Assembly: GCF_022878925.1 (NCBI RefSeq)
Contig: NZ_CP084629.1
Coordinates: forward strand, 806,001-870,000
DNA length: 64,000 bases
From: Caballeronia sp. TF1N1
GTDB lineage: Bacteria > Pseudomonadota > Gammaproteobacteria > Burkholderiales > Burkholderiaceae
Direction: 5' to 3'
Positions 7,421 through 17,138 of the stretch are shown one piece after another. Position 1 is the first letter of the stretch. Every line of letters starts with the position of its first letter. The translations under genes and the position numbers were made by a program. The notes under the pieces are model-generated. The model saw only the letters and a list, made by a program, of their open reading frames with translations, was not told where the DNA came from and did not search any database.

Positions 7421-8652
7421 TACGCTAGCGGAATGCGCGGTGCGTCGAGCGGGCGCAGCTTGCCCGGATGCACGACACGACACAAGGCTTCGACAAAGAA
7501 GAAGTCGCCGAACATGGTCGCGCCATCCACGCCAATGTTGTGCGGCTTCGAATAGCAGGAGTTGTGCAGCAGGCCGTGTTCGCCGTCCTTGGTGAACTCA
7601 TCGCGGCACAACGCTTCGAGCATCGCGACTCCGTGACGGCTCCATTTTGCCGCGGCATCCGCCGATGGATGAATGCGCGCCAGTTCGAGCAAAGCCGATG
7701 CGACGATAGCGGCGGCGGCCGTGTCCTTGATGTCGGCATCGCTGCCGGTTGCGTCGAAGTCCCAAGGGGGAATCTGACGGCCATCGAGACGGCGCAGATA
7801 GTATTCGGCCAGACGCTCGGCGAGTTCAATGTACGCGAGCTTGCCCGTTTCGCGCGCGGAATTCGCATACCCGTAGATCGCCCAGGCCTGACCGCGGCTC
7901 CATGCAGACTCGTCGAATGCGCCTTGAAAAGTGTAGCCACGTTTGCGCGCGCCCGTTTCGAGATCGTATTCGACGGCGTGATACGTCGAGTCGTCGGGAC
8001 GCACGAAGGCGCGTGCAGTCATCGCGGCATGCGCGTCCGCTGCCTGCCGATAGCTGCCGTCATCGGCATGATTCGCCGCCCAGTAGAGCAGCGAGAGATT
8101 GGCCATCGTATCGATTGCGGATGCACTTCTGCCGCGCGGATCGGCGAGCGGTCCCCATGACGCGAGATAAGCGCCATCGCGCGTGGTGACGAGGCGGGCG
8201 CGCAGTTTGTCCGCCGCCTTCAACGCGATATCGGCAAAGCGTGCATCGCCCGTGATGTGATGGCCGGGCACCGCGCTGCTGTCGAAGATGAAGCCGATGT
8301 CATGCGTGTTCGGATCGTCCGCGCGTTGTTCGACCAGCAGCATGCGCGCACGCGCCCATTCGAGAAATTTCGCGTCGCCGGTATGAAGATGCGACGTGAG
8401 CAAAAGGCCTACCCAGAAGCCACAGAACCAGTTGCCGTGACTCCAGGCGTCGCCGTCATAGCCGGCGGATAGCGAAGCGGGCAGACGCACCCATTCGCCA
8501 TCGGGACCCGTGACTTGCGGAAACTCGACACCGAAACTCAATTCATCGGCCGCGACTTTTACAGCCGTGCGGTCGAGCGTTTCGCGAAAGAGCCGTGTCT
8601 GGTCCTGCGTGAGTGAATAGATATCGGAAAGCGGGGTTGTAGCGTTCGACAC
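7420..8652 (-). CDS. Glycoside hydrolase family 88, unsaturated glucuronyl hydrolase
   Basis: A 410-residue (alpha/alpha)6-barrel enzyme predicted to remove 4,5-unsaturated uronic acid from the end of oligosaccharides made by polysaccharide lyases, by hydrating the double bond. Both family Asp residues are visible: D118 in THDIGFIF and D181 in AIDTMANLSLLYWA (equivalents of D88 and the general acid/base D149 of the Bacillus GL1 enzyme). No signal peptide is present, so it acts in the cytoplasm on imported oligomers. The start is a GTG with AGGAGAC upstream. It supports the view that this island handles oligo-uronides from plant pectin, glycosaminoglycans or bacterial polysaccharides. Confidence 0.87.
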   Translation of the reverse strand: MSNATTPLSDIYSLTQDQTRLFRETLDRTAVKVAADELSFGVEFPQVTGPDGEWVRLPASLSAGYDGDAWSHGNWFCGFWVGLLLTSHLHTGDAKFLEWARARMLLVEQRADDPNTHDIGFIFDSSAVPGHHITGDARFADIALKAADKLRARLVTTRDGAYLASWGPLADPRGRSASAIDTMANLSLLYWAANHADDGSYRQAADAHAAMTARAFVRPDDSTYHAVEYDLETGARKRGYTFQGAFDESAWSRGQAWAIYGYANSARETGKLAYIELAERLAEYYLRRLDGRQIPPWDFDATGSDADIKDTAAAAIVASALLELARIHPSADAAAKWSRHGVAMLEALCRDEFTKDGEHGLLHNSCYSKPHNIGVDGATMFGDFFFVEALCRVVHPGKLRPLDAPRIPLA

Positions 8653-8825
8653 TTTGTCTCCTGTGGACGAGAGCGGACGCGCTTAATGCATCGCGCTTGT
8701 CTCATGCAAGTGGGTTGCAGAATACGTTGAACACGCACGTCGATTCTAAAAACCCATGCTCACGCGACGTTAGGATGAAACGCGGGATCTGTTGGACATT
8801 TCTGCATGGAATACCGAATGCGCGT

Positions 8826-9722
8826 TCAAATATGCAACTTGTCGAGGCTGCGGCGATAGTCGATCGGTGAGCGGCCCGTGTGCTTGCGAAAGCACCGGCT
8901 GAAATAAGCGGGGTCGTCGAAAGAGAGTTGCGATGCGATCTCCGCCACGTTCACTTCGGAATGCAGCAGCAAGCGCTTGGCTTCGAGCATGACGCGTTCG
9001 CGTATCAGCTTTGCAGCCGTGCTGCCGAGCGCCGCGCGCGTGGCTTCGTTGAGCGCGCGCTCGGTCACGTTGAGCAGACGCGCGTAGTCGGCGGCATCGT
9101 TCATCGAGCGAAAATGCTTCTCCAGAAGGCTCTTGAAGCGGCGCGACAACAACACGTTACGCGACGTGCCCGACTCCGTGACCGCCGCCGCGCTGCTCAT
9201 GCGCGCGGCCTTGAGCAAAAAGATACGCAGATAAGCCCAGATTGCATCCTGATGGCCGTGCAGTTCCGAGCGATACTCGTCCATCATGCCGTCGATGAGA
9301 CGCATCATTTCATGCGCTTGCGCGTCGTTCAGATAGACCGCTGCGGCAAGCTGATCGAAGTCGTGCACCGGCACTTCGGTTTCCGAATGCCGATTTTGCA
9401 CGCGAAACGAAAAGAACTCGGATGAGAAGCTGATCGACCAGCCGACCGTATCGGGGGATAGAACGAAGTCGTGTATCTGGCCTGGTGCCATGAAGAACAG
9501 CGACTGCGGACGCACCTCGTAACGCACCGAGTCGATGACATGATGACCCGTGCCCGTCACCACCCAGGCGATGTGATAGAAGTCATGCCGATGCGGATAA
9601 GGCAGTGTCGACTTCATGACTTCGAGCGGCGCAAAGTGGAAGTCCATCGACTTGACGTGCGCGCCATATTCGTAGTTCTCGATCTTGATGACCGGAACGT
9701 GGCAACCACATGCGGTACTCAA
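8826..9722 (-). CDS. AraC family transcriptional regulator with cupin-type sensor domain
   Basis: A 298-residue regulator. Residues about 30-130 form a cupin ligand pocket (PHRHDFYHIAWVVTGTGHHV, then PQSLFFMAPGQIHDF). Two helix-turn-helix units lie in the last hundred residues (NVAEIASQLSFDDPAYFSRC followed by FRKHTGRSPIDYRR). It starts at a TTG with AGGAGAC six bases upstream. It stands between the GH88 gene and the acyl-CoA operon, all on the minus strand, and may activate either one. Sugar or uronate signals are common for cupin-AraC proteins, so GH88 control is slightly favoured. Confidence 0.86.
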   Translation of the reverse strand: MSTACGCHVPVIKIENYEYGAHVKSMDFHFAPLEVMKSTLPYPHRHDFYHIAWVVTGTGHHVIDSVRYEVRPQSLFFMAPGQIHDFVLSPDTVGWSISFSSEFFSFRVQNRHSETEVPVHDFDQLAAAVYLNDAQAHEMMRLIDGMMDEYRSELHGHQDAIWAYLRIFLLKAARMSSAAAVTESGTSRNVLLSRRFKSLLEKHFRSMNDAADYARLLNVTERALNEATRAALGSTAAKLIRERVMLEAKRLLLHSEVNVAEIASQLSFDDPAYFSRCFRKHTGRSPIDYRRSLDKLHI

Positions 9723-9835
9723 CTTTCGTCTCCTGCGGGCGGCGCTTCATTCGTGCTGCGCTCGTTTTCGCGGCGCTGCATCGAAGTCTAACGAATGCTT
9801 GCGCCGCCCGTAACTGGCGGATTCCCCGACGCGTC

Positions 9836-10288
9836 TCATTCGAACTTGAGTTCTTTTAGCGCGGAAAGCCCGCTCAGCACGACCTTGCCGCGTTGATTGC
9901 GAACCATGGTGTCCATCACGAGAATTCGCTTGGCGTCCTTCTTCTCCACCACGGTCACGTTGATGGTGATGGTGTCGTCGATGAACACTGGCCCCAGAAA
10001 ACGCAGTTCTTGTCCGACATAAGCGAAGCCCGGACCGGTCAGTCGCGTGTGTGCGGCCGAGACGAGCGAGGCCGTCAACAGGCCGTGCACGACGCGTCTT
10101 CCGAACGGTGAGCGCTCCGCAAACGCTTGCTCCATGTGCAGGGGATTCAGATCGCCCGACAGATGGCCGAACGCATTGACCGCCGATTCGACCACGGTGT
10201 GGACGTCCACCTGCGAGCGGCCGATTTCTACATCGTCGAAGCGCAGCAGTTCGGGTGCTGCGGGAGCAGCGTGTAGTTGGGCGCTCAT
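9836..10288 (-). CDS. MaoC family (R)-specific enoyl-CoA hydratase/dehydratase
   Basis: A 150-residue single hot-dog domain protein. The hydratase signature is complete: GDLNPLHMEQAFAER with the catalytic Asp and His, then FGRRVVHGLLTA. It should add water to an enoyl-CoA or act in the reverse direction. It is the last gene of a five-gene acyl-CoA operon and overlaps the CoA-transferase gene by four bases. The second MaoC protein of the operon (13472-13897) is only distantly similar, so the two probably act on different CoA esters. Confidence 0.85.
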   Translation of the reverse strand: MSAQLHAAPAAPELLRFDDVEIGRSQVDVHTVVESAVNAFGHLSGDLNPLHMEQAFAERSPFGRRVVHGLLTASLVSAAHTRLTGPGFAYVGQELRFLGPVFIDDTITINVTVVEKKDAKRILVMDTMVRNQRGKVVLSGLSALKELKFE

Positions 10289-11478
10289 GCATTTCTCCTC
10301 GAAGTCAGCGCGATGCCGGCATCGACCAGTTCGTCGATCCGCGTAGTGTCATAACCCAGTTCGGCCAGCACCTCACGTGTGTGCTCGCCCTGTCGCGGAG
10401 GATGCCGTCGCATGGGCGGCGCCTCGCCGTCATAGCGCACCGGATGCGCAAGTACGCGTATCGGTCCCGCCTCTTCGTGTTCGAACGACATGATCATCTG
10501 GTTATGCGCGACTTGAGGGTCGACCTCGACCTGCTCGTAGTCGTTGACCGGCGCGAACCAGATATCGTGCTCCTCGAAGACGCGCATCCATGTTTCTGTC
10601 GTGCGCCTGGTCAACGCGTCATAGACCAGTCGATTGATTTCATCGCGACGTCGCACGTTGTCTTTCGGATGCGTGAACTCGGCGAGCGCGGGGACATCGA
10701 GCGCATTGGAGAGCTTCTGCGTCGGTGTAAGCGAGATCGCGATATAACCGTCGAGCGTTTTATAGACGCCATAGGGCGCAGGATGAAAGCGGCTGCCCGT
10801 TGGCGGCTGGGTGCGCTGCCAGAGCGGACCCTTGTTCATGTAGTACGTGAAAGGCTCGATCTGCAAATCCAGTGCCGCGTTCAGCAAATTGCTCTCGACA
10901 CGCGTACCCACACCCGTGCGTTCGCGCGACTGAAGTGCAGCAACCACGCCGAACGCTGCCAGCACCGCTGCATGTTGATCGACGATAGCGGAGCCGACAG
11001 GCGTCGGCGGCGAATCGGCTTCACCGGAAAGCATGGTCATGCCGCTCATCGCTTGTAATAGCAGGTCTTGTCCCGGGCGCTTGAGATAGGGACCCGACGA
11101 TCCATAACCCGTGCACGAGCAATACACGAGACGCGGGTTGACCTCGTGCACTTGCGCATAGCCGAAGCCCATCTTGTCGAGCACACCGGGGCGGTAGTTC
11201 TCTATCAATACATCGGCTTTGCGGATCAGCCGCCATACGATTTCACGCGCGGCTTCCTCACGCAAGTCGAGCGAGATGCTGCGCTGATTGCGATTGCCCA
11301 GCAGAAAGAACACGCTCACGCCTTCGACGAAAGCGTCCGCGCCGGTCCAGCTTCGCTCGAACGCGCCGCCCGGTGGCTCGATCTTGATGACATCCGCGCC
11401 GACATCGGCGAGCATCTGCACGGCGGCGGGCCCTTGCAGAAAATGGGTGAAACTCAGTACCTTGATGCCTTCCAGCAT
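10285..11478 (-). CDS. CaiB/BaiF family (class III) CoA-transferase
   Basis: A 397-residue cytoplasmic enzyme that moves CoA between carboxylic acids, activating a free acid without ATP. The N-terminus MLEGIKVLSFTHFLQGPAAVQMLADVGAD (partly quoted) and KIEPPGG near residue 35 are typical, and the catalytic Asp is in RPGQDLLLQAMSGM near residue 165. I start it at 11478, where AGGGGGAG precedes the ATG, rather than at an upstream codon at 11520 that would run into the acyl-CoA dehydrogenase gene. Its place in the operon suggests it makes the CoA ester that the dehydrogenase and hydratases then process; a C4-C6 dicarboxylate imported by the adjacent TRAP system is a plausible substrate. Confidence 0.88.
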   Translation of the reverse strand: MLEGIKVLSFTHFLQGPAAVQMLADVGADVIKIEPPGGAFERSWTGADAFVEGVSVFFLLGNRNQRSISLDLREEAAREIVWRLIRKADVLIENYRPGVLDKMGFGYAQVHEVNPRLVYCSCTGYGSSGPYLKRPGQDLLLQAMSGMTMLSGEADSPPTPVGSAIVDQHAAVLAAFGVVAALQSRERTGVGTRVESNLLNAALDLQIEPFTYYMNKGPLWQRTQPPTGSRFHPAPYGVYKTLDGYIAISLTPTQKLSNALDVPALAEFTHPKDNVRRRDEINRLVYDALTRRTTETWMRVFEEHDIWFAPVNDYEQVEVDPQVAHNQMIMSFEHEEAGPIRVLAHPVRYDGEAPPMRRHPPRQGEHTREVLAELGYDTTRIDELVDAGIALTSRRNA

Positions 11479-11503
11479 AAACTCCCCCTTCGTCCGCGCG
11501 TTA

Positions 11504-12667
11504 TCAGGCAAGCGCCGCACGCGCGATGATCATGCGTTGTATTTCGGATGTCCCTTCGACGATCTCGAGCACCTTGGCGTCGCCGAATGCGCGCGCTACC
11601 GGATACTCCGCCATCACGCCGTAACCGCCGTGTATCTGCAAAGCCTGATGCGCTGCGTGCATCGCCTGTTCCGAGGCGAAGAGCTTGGCTTGCGATGCCT
11701 GCATGTCGAACGGCGCGCCGCTGTCCTTCAATGTGGCGGCGTCGTAAAGCATGAGACGTGCGGCATGCGCGTGCGTCGCCATGTCGGCGACCTTGAATTG
11801 CAGGCCTTGAAACTCCGCTATCGCGCGGCCGAACGCGCGTCGCGTCTTCATGTATTCGACGGACCGTTCGAGCGAGCCTTGCAAGATGCCGAGCGCAAGC
11901 GCGCCGATTAAAATGCGGCCTGTGCTGATCTGCGCGAGCGTCTGACGCAAACCCGCGCCGCGTTCACCAAGCAGATTCTCTGCGGGGATCGCGCAGTTTT
12001 CGAAGAACAACTCGTGCGTGATCGAAGCGCGCCAGCCGATCTTGCGCAGCTTGCGGCCCGTTTGATAGCCAGTAGTGCCCGAAGGCACGATGAAGTTCGA
12101 AATCTCTTTCTTGCCATCGGCACGCGTACCGGTCACAGCCGCGATTACCACCGGTCCGCCGAGTTCAGTGCCCGAGTTGCTGATGAAAGTCTTCGCGCCA
12201 TCGATGACCCAGCGCTCGCCATCGAAGCGCGCACGTGTGGCGATGTTGGCCGCATCCGATCCCGCATCGGGCTCGGACAAACCGATCGAACCGATCTGGC
12301 TGCCTTCGAGAACAGGCCTTAAATAAAGGTCCTTTTGCGTCGATGTGCCGTAGTTCGACAAGAGACTCGCGACAGTCGAATTGGCCATCAAGGCGTTCGC
12401 GACCGCACAATCTACGCGCGCCAGTTCTTCGAGCACGATGACAAACGAAAGCCAGTCGCCACCGCCACCGCCCCATTGCTCCGCATAGGGCAGGCCGGTG
12501 AAGCCAAGCTCGCCGGCTTGACGCCAGATATCGTAGGGAAAGGCTTCTTGCTCCCAGAGCTCCTCGGAATGCGGTGCAATCTCTTTGTCGGCGAAGCGGC
12601 GAACGGCTTCACGAATCATGGCGTGCTCTTCGCCGAGCCAGTGAGGCAAACGATGTATCGTGCTCAT
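11504..12667 (-). CDS. Acyl-CoA dehydrogenase
   Basis: A 387-residue flavoprotein that should introduce an alpha,beta double bond into an acyl-CoA and pass electrons to ETF. It has the three-part family fold: helical N-terminus, beta domain with [20 protein letters not shown] around residue 125, and helical C-terminus. The substrate signature [19 protein letters not shown] is near 340 and the catalytic Glu lies in [12 protein letters not shown] near 373. The start codon overlaps the stop of the enoyl-CoA hydratase gene (ATGA), so they are co-translated. Chain length and branching of the substrate cannot be read from the sequence. Confidence 0.9.
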   Translation of the reverse strand: MSTIHRLPHWLGEEHAMIREAVRRFADKEIAPHSEELWEQEAFPYDIWRQAGELGFTGLPYAEQWGGGGGDWLSFVIVLEELARVDCAVANALMANSTVASLLSNYGTSTQKDLYLRPVLEGSQIGSIGLSEPDAGSDAANIATRARFDGERWVIDGAKTFISNSGTELGGPVVIAAVTGTRADGKKEISNFIVPSGTTGYQTGRKLRKIGWRASITHELFFENCAIPAENLLGERGAGLRQTLAQISTGRILIGALALGILQGSLERSVEYMKTRRAFGRAIAEFQGLQFKVADMATHAHAARLMLYDAATLKDSGAPFDMQASQAKLFASEQAMHAAHQALQIHGGYGVMAEYPVARAFGDAKVLEIVEGTSEIQRMIIARAALA

Positions 12668-13467
12668 TCGGTCACCGTCACGGTCGAGGCGCGCCGTGCA
12701 AGGCGCTTTTCCATGAACTGCCTCAAGCCCGCGCGCGCGCCTTCACTCGTGAAATTCACCGCGTATTGCGCTGCTTCAAAGTCGAGTCCTGCGGACAAGG
12801 GCATTTCGTTCGCGCGATTGAGCGCGCGCTTCGCCATTTCCATTGCGAAGGGGTCGTAGACGGCGAGTGTTTCGGCGAACTCGCGCACTGTATCGAACAA
12901 TGCATCGTGTTCGACGATCTCGTGCAGAAAGCCGAACGACGCGCATTCCTGAGCCGTATGACGCCGCCCGCTCAATACGAATCGCTTGGCGCAGGCGAGC
13001 CCCATCTTGGCGACGGCGAGTTGCGTGCCACCCCAGCCGGGCATGGTATTGAGCGTGATCTCGGGAAACCCGAAGCTCGCTTTCGTCGATGCAATCACGA
13101 AGTCGCAAGCAAGCGCCAATTCGAACCCGCCGCCTAGCGCGAAGCCATTGACCATTGCGATGGTCGGCTTGGCGCTTTCATGCAGGCGCAACAACGCGCG
13201 CTGCCCGGCTACCATGTCACGATACGCGCCCGCGCTGTCGAGCGTAACCAGCCGCTCGATATCGTTGCCAGCAGCGAAGGCCTTGGGACCGCTACCCGTG
13301 ATGGCGATGACGCGCGTTGCATCGTCGGCGAGTGCATCGTCGAGTCCTGCTTCGAGCGCCGCGAGCATTTCCGGCGTGAAGGCATTGAGTTTATCGGCGC
13401 GGTTGAGCGTCAGGAGACGCAGTGCGCCGTGCTGTTCCGCTATGACGGGCGAGGTGTTCATCAGCAT
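12664..13467 (-). CDS. Enoyl-CoA hydratase/isomerase family protein
   Basis: A 267-residue crotonase-fold protein. The oxyanion-hole segments are present (AAGNDIERL and NGFALGGGFELALACDFV), with a Glu at the second active-site position in FPEITLNTMPGWGGTQL. Two in-frame ATGs occur at 13467 and 13461; AAGGTG about ten bases before the first favours 13467, and both avoid overlapping the upstream MaoC gene. An earlier start at 13566 would lie wholly inside that gene and gives a non-family N-terminus. It should hydrate the product of the acyl-CoA dehydrogenase encoded next to it. Confidence 0.87.
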   Translation of the reverse strand: MLMNTSPVIAEQHGALRLLTLNRADKLNAFTPEMLAALEAGLDDALADDATRVIAITGSGPKAFAAGNDIERLVTLDSAGAYRDMVAGQRALLRLHESAKPTIAMVNGFALGGGFELALACDFVIASTKASFGFPEITLNTMPGWGGTQLAVAKMGLACAKRFVLSGRRHTAQECASFGFLHEIVEHDALFDTVREFAETLAVYDPFAMEMAKRALNRANEMPLSAGLDFEAAQYAVNFTSEGARAGLRQFMEKRLARRASTVTVTE

Positions 13468-13471
13468 CGTG

Positions 13472-13897
13472 TCACAGCACCTTGAGGTAAGTCTTGCCCG
13501 ATGCCACGACCACGCCGTCTTGCCGCGTGACATCGGCGACGAATACGCACACGTTGCGCTCTTCATCCTTCTCTTCGAGCGTGAGACGCGCAGTGACCGT
13601 ATCGCCTATAAACACCGGCGCATTGAACGTGATGTCATAGCGATACGACACCGCGCCCGGACTCGGCGCCTTCGCCGCCATATGGCCCATGACTGTCGAA
13701 AGAAAGCCGACCGAGAGACAGCCTTGCGCAATGCGCTTCTCGAAGCGCGTGGTCTTGGCGAACTCTTCGTTCAGATGCACGGCGTAAAAGTCGCCGACTA
13801 TCCCGGCAAATCCATAGATGTCGTATTCGGATACGGTCTTTGCGAAATCGGCGGTATCGCCGATTGCATAACAGTCCATGTGCGGGCGTTTGGCCAT
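13472..13897 (-). CDS. MaoC-like hot-dog hydratase, first gene of the acyl-CoA operon
   Basis: A protein of about 141 residues with one hot-dog domain. GDFYAVHLNEEFAKTTRF keeps the Asp and His of (R)-enoyl-CoA hydratases, but the following motif is RIAQGCLS where most members have a His before Gly. The start is uncertain: the ATG at 13897 gives the cleanest N-terminus (MAKRPHMDCY), though no Shine-Dalgarno is obvious there; a GTG at 13954 is the alternative. It heads the minus-strand operon, back to back with the TRAP transporter genes. It may be a hydratase for a branched or dicarboxylic acyl-CoA. Confidence 0.75.
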   Translation of the reverse strand: MAKRPHMDCYAIGDTADFAKTVSEYDIYGFAGIVGDFYAVHLNEEFAKTTRFEKRIAQGCLSVGFLSTVMGHMAAKAPSPGAVSYRYDITFNAPVFIGDTVTARLTLEEKDEERNVCVFVADVTRQDGVVVASGKTYLKVL

Positions 13898-14224
13898 GTT
13901 GACGAACCAATGTATTAGGTGGGGTAAACACGGCGTATCGCTTGCGAGCGACACACCGTCAACGTGGAAGTCACTTTAAAGATGCGCTTGGTTCACGCGG
14001 TAGGACGGTTCGCGCGATCTTTTGGACTTTTTAGCGTCACGTCGCGTTTGCATGGAAACCAGCGTTAAAAAGTACAAGAAATCTGGAGCCTGGTCCTAAC
14101 GCACCGTTGACGCGATCACAAATACTTGCGTCAACCCGTCGCTCTTCGACATGCACGACACATGAGGCACAAGAAGAGGCAGAAGGCGGTGTCCATATCG
14201 TGAAGAACGTGGGAAGGAGACAAC
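13898..14224. promoter_or_regulatory. Divergent control region between acyl-CoA and TRAP operons
   Basis: About 330 bases without a gene. It contains an imperfect inverted repeat with 13-base arms, GGACTTTTTAGCG (14024-14036) and CGTTAAAAAGTAC (14063-14075), two mismatches. The placement between two divergent operons suggests a shared regulator-binding site. No close promoter hexamers could be assigned with confidence. Confidence 0.45.
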
Positions 14225-15259
14225 ATGAATTCGCTTTTCAAGGCGCATCGCTCGTTGCGCGTGACGATGAGCGCCGTGCTCGCCGCATTGTGCGTCGCCG
14301 CAACAGGCAGCGCGATGGCGCAAGACAAGGTCGTGATGAAGCTTGGGCATACGCTCGCACCGGACAATCACTATCAACTGACCGCGCAGGTCTTCGCCAA
14401 GGAAGTCGCGCAACGCACGCATGGCCATGTCGAGATTCAGCTCTTTCCCCAATCGCAACTCGGGGGCGAAGTGCAGATGGCGCAGGCGTTGCGCACTGGC
14501 ACGCAGGAACTCATGATCTCCGCGCAAGCGCCGATCGACAATACGATCAAGCAATGGCAGATTTTCGACATGCCTTATCTCTTCAGCAGCATGGATGAGG
14601 CGAACAAGGTGCTGCAAGGACCCGTCGGCCGCAAGTATCTCGACATGATGCAGCCGGTCAACATGGTCGGTCTCACGTGGCTTGCTGTCGGCGAACGCAA
14701 TCTCTTCACGACCAAGCGTCCGGTCACGTCGCTTGCCGACATGAAGGACCTGAAGGTGCGCGTGATGCAAAGCCCTGGCTATATCGCGGGCTATAAGGCG
14801 CTCGGCGCGAACCCCACGCCGCTCGCCTATAACCAGCTGTTCCTCGCGCTGTCGCAAGGCCTCGTCGATGGCGCGGACACATCGCCCGAGCAATTCGTGC
14901 AGGACAAGTTCTCCGACGTCGCCAAGCATTTCTATGTGACGCACGTGAACTACCTGCCCGTCGTGCTCGCGATGAGCAAGAGCGCCTGGACCAAGCTGTC
15001 GCCTGCTGACCAGAAGGCTTTTCAAGAGTCAGCCGCGGTCGCCGCCGATTTCGACCTGAAGGAGTACAAGCGCGAATACGACGCCGCACTCGCGACGATG
15101 AAGGCCAAGGGCATTCAAGTGACGATGGTCGACACTGCGCCGTGGGCCGAAGCCACGAAGTCCGCGCGTGACGAACTCGTTGCGAAGATTCCGGATGGCG
15201 CCGCGCTCTACGCCGAGATGAACGCGGCCAAGCAGGCCTCGTCCGTGGCATCCAAATGA
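14225..15259 (+). CDS. TRAP transporter solute-binding protein, DctP family
   Basis: A 344-residue periplasmic protein with a signal peptide (cleavage near residue 33 after AMA). The mature part follows the DctP pattern: LGHTLAPDNHYQLTAQVFAKEV at the start, LFPQSQLGGEVQMAQALRTG near 80, and the conserved carboxylate-binding Arg in LKVRVMQSPGY near residue 178. This protein brings an organic acid to the membrane subunits. GGAAGGAGAC stands just before the ATG. It lies divergent from the acyl-CoA operon, so its ligand is probably the free acid activated by the CoA-transferase. Confidence 0.9.
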   Translation: MNSLFKAHRSLRVTMSAVLAALCVAATGSAMAQDKVVMKLGHTLAPDNHYQLTAQVFAKEVAQRTHGHVEIQLFPQSQLGGEVQMAQALRTGTQELMISAQAPIDNTIKQWQIFDMPYLFSSMDEANKVLQGPVGRKYLDMMQPVNMVGLTWLAVGERNLFTTKRPVTSLADMKDLKVRVMQSPGYIAGYKALGANPTPLAYNQLFLALSQGLVDGADTSPEQFVQDKFSDVAKHFYVTHVNYLPVVLAMSKSAWTKLSPADQKAFQESAAVAADFDLKEYKREYDAALATMKAKGIQVTMVDTAPWAEATKSARDELVAKIPDGAALYAEMNAAKQASSVASK

Positions 15260-15294
15260 CGCCTTTGTCACCGGAAGTGCCGGAGGAAACCCGT

Positions 15295-15828
15295 ATGGAA
15301 AAGCTCGCGCGTGGCTTGATGTTCATCGACGACATGGTTCTGAAGCTGAACCTGTTCGTCAGCAGTTGCCTCTTGCTGGCAGCGGTGATCGTCGCCGGTC
15401 TCGGGGTCGTGTTCCGCTTCGTGCTGCACGACTCGCTTTCGTGGTCCGACGAAGCCGCGGCGTATCTCTTCGTCTGGCTCACGTGCCTGGGTGCGGCGGC
15501 AGGCGTCAAGTTGCGCGCACATCCCGAAGTGCGCGTGCTGGCCGATCGCGTGCCGGCGGCGATCGCGCCCTTGCTCAAGGACTTCACGGACTGCGCGATT
15601 CTCGCGCTCGGCGCCGTGTTCGTCGCGTATGGCTCGGACATGCTCGCGTTGATGGGCACGGAGACGGCCGCATCGATTCCCATCTCGATGGTCTATCCGT
15701 ATCTTTCTATTCCCGTGTGCGGCGCGTTGCTCGTGTTTCATTCGCTGGTGCGCATCGTCGTGTCGCACCTCGCGCCGCAGACGCAGACCAACGCCGCTTT
15801 GATCGAAGGCGTGTCCGACCATCTCTAG
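15295..15828 (+). CDS. TRAP transporter small permease, DctQ family
   Basis: A 177-residue inner-membrane subunit with four hydrophobic segments. The helix ending SLSWSDEAAAYLFVWLTCLG is the family signature. An ATG at 15256 overlaps the dctP stop, but GGAGG at 15282-15286, 8 bases before the ATG at 15295, is by far the best ribosome site and gives the usual N-terminus. It partners the large permease encoded 12 bases downstream in sodium-driven uptake. Confidence 0.86.
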   Translation: MEKLARGLMFIDDMVLKLNLFVSSCLLLAAVIVAGLGVVFRFVLHDSLSWSDEAAAYLFVWLTCLGAAAGVKLRAHPEVRVLADRVPAAIAPLLKDFTDCAILALGAVFVAYGSDMLALMGTETAASIPISMVYPYLSIPVCGALLVFHSLVRIVVSHLAPQTQTNAALIEGVSDHL

Positions 15829-15840
15829 GATAAAGACATC

Positions 15841-17112
15841 ATGTGGGCAATCGCTCTAGGCGCGGGGCTGCTCGGCCTCGGTGTACCGGTGGCCATCTGT
15901 ATTGGTATCGCGGCGACGCTGGCGTTGTCGATCAATGGCACGCCGCTGCTCGTCATTCCGCAACAGCTCTTCTCGAACCTCAATAACGTGGGTCTGCTCG
16001 CGATTCCGTTCTTCATGCTCACGGGCGCGATCATGGATTCGGGCGGCGTTTCCCGACGCATCATCGAGTTTTCGCAAGCGCTCGTCGGCTTCATGCGTGG
16101 CGGTATCGGACAGGTCACGATTGTCGCGAGCATGTTCTTCGCGGACCTCTCGGGATCGGCCACGGCGGATACGGCGGCGATCGGCTCCGTGATGATTCCG
16201 GGCATGGTGAAGAAGGGCTATTCGCGTGCGTTCGCGGTGGCATTGCAATCGGCGGCGGGATCGCTCGGGCTGCTTTCGCCGGTATCGATGAGCATGCTCG
16301 TCTATGCTTACACGGCGAATGTATCGGTAGGCACGATGTTTATTGCCGGTATCTTGCCGATGCTCCTAGTGGTCGCTTCGTTCATGATCGTGAACTACGT
16401 GACCGCCGTGCGCAACGACTACAGCGCGGTCGAGCCGTTCAGCGCACGCAAGTTGTGGACTACGTTTCGCGAAGCATTCTGGGCCTTGCTCACGCCGATC
16501 ATCATTCTGGGCGGCATCCTTGGCGGCATCTTCACGCCGGTCGAGGCAGGCGTGGTTGCGGCGGTGTACGTCACCCTGGTGAGCGCGTTCATCTTCCGCA
16601 CCTTGAAGCTCTCGCATTTCAAGGAGATTCTCGTCAAGACGTCGGTGAACACGACGCGCGTGTCGTTCCTGTTGGGTCTTGCCTTCGTGCTCGGCCGGTA
16701 TCTGATCGAAGCGCAAATTCCCTTGCATGTGGCGAACAGTTTCCTTGCGATCACGACGAGCGCCATCATCCTGCTCATTCTCATCAACCTGTTTCTGATC
16801 GCGGCGCATACGGTGCTTGAAACCATTTCGAGTATCGCGGTGATAATCCCGGTGTTCCTGCCGCTCGTCGTGCAGATGCATATCGATCCCGTCGTATTCG
16901 GCGTGATCGTGCTGATCAATTCGGCTATTGGCATCAATCTGCCACCTATTGGCTTCTGCCTCTTCACGGCGGCGTCCATTGGTGGTGTATCGGTCGAAAA
17001 GGCGACGCGTGCGATTCTGCCTTTCATTCTCGCGCTCGTGATCGACTTACTGCTGATCATTTTCTTCCCGCATATTCCGCAGTTTCTGCCGCATCTGATG
17101 TCGATGAAATAA
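15841..17112 (+). CDS. TRAP transporter large permease, DctM family
   Basis: A 423-residue inner-membrane protein with about a dozen hydrophobic helices, the transport subunit of the TRAP system. Typical segments are FFMLTGAIMDSGGVSRRIIEF near residue 58, DLSGSATADTAAIGSVMIPGM near 102 and GIFTPVEAGVVAAVYV near 226. Length agrees with the family. AGGATAA precedes the ATG. A strong GC-rich hairpin follows the gene and separates it from poxB. Confidence 0.9.
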   Translation: MWAIALGAGLLGLGVPVAICIGIAATLALSINGTPLLVIPQQLFSNLNNVGLLAIPFFMLTGAIMDSGGVSRRIIEFSQALVGFMRGGIGQVTIVASMFFADLSGSATADTAAIGSVMIPGMVKKGYSRAFAVALQSAAGSLGLLSPVSMSMLVYAYTANVSVGTMFIAGILPMLLVVASFMIVNYVTAVRNDYSAVEPFSARKLWTTFREAFWALLTPIIILGGILGGIFTPVEAGVVAAVYVTLVSAFIFRTLKLSHFKEILVKTSVNTTRVSFLLGLAFVLGRYLIEAQIPLHVANSFLAITTSAIILLILINLFLIAAHTVLETISSIAVIIPVFLPLVVQMHIDPVVFGVIVLINSAIGINLPPIGFCLFTAASIGGVSVEKATRAILPFILALVIDLLLIIFFPHIPQFLPHLMSMK

Positions 17113-17138
17113 CGCTCGACGACCTTGGAAAACGCTTC

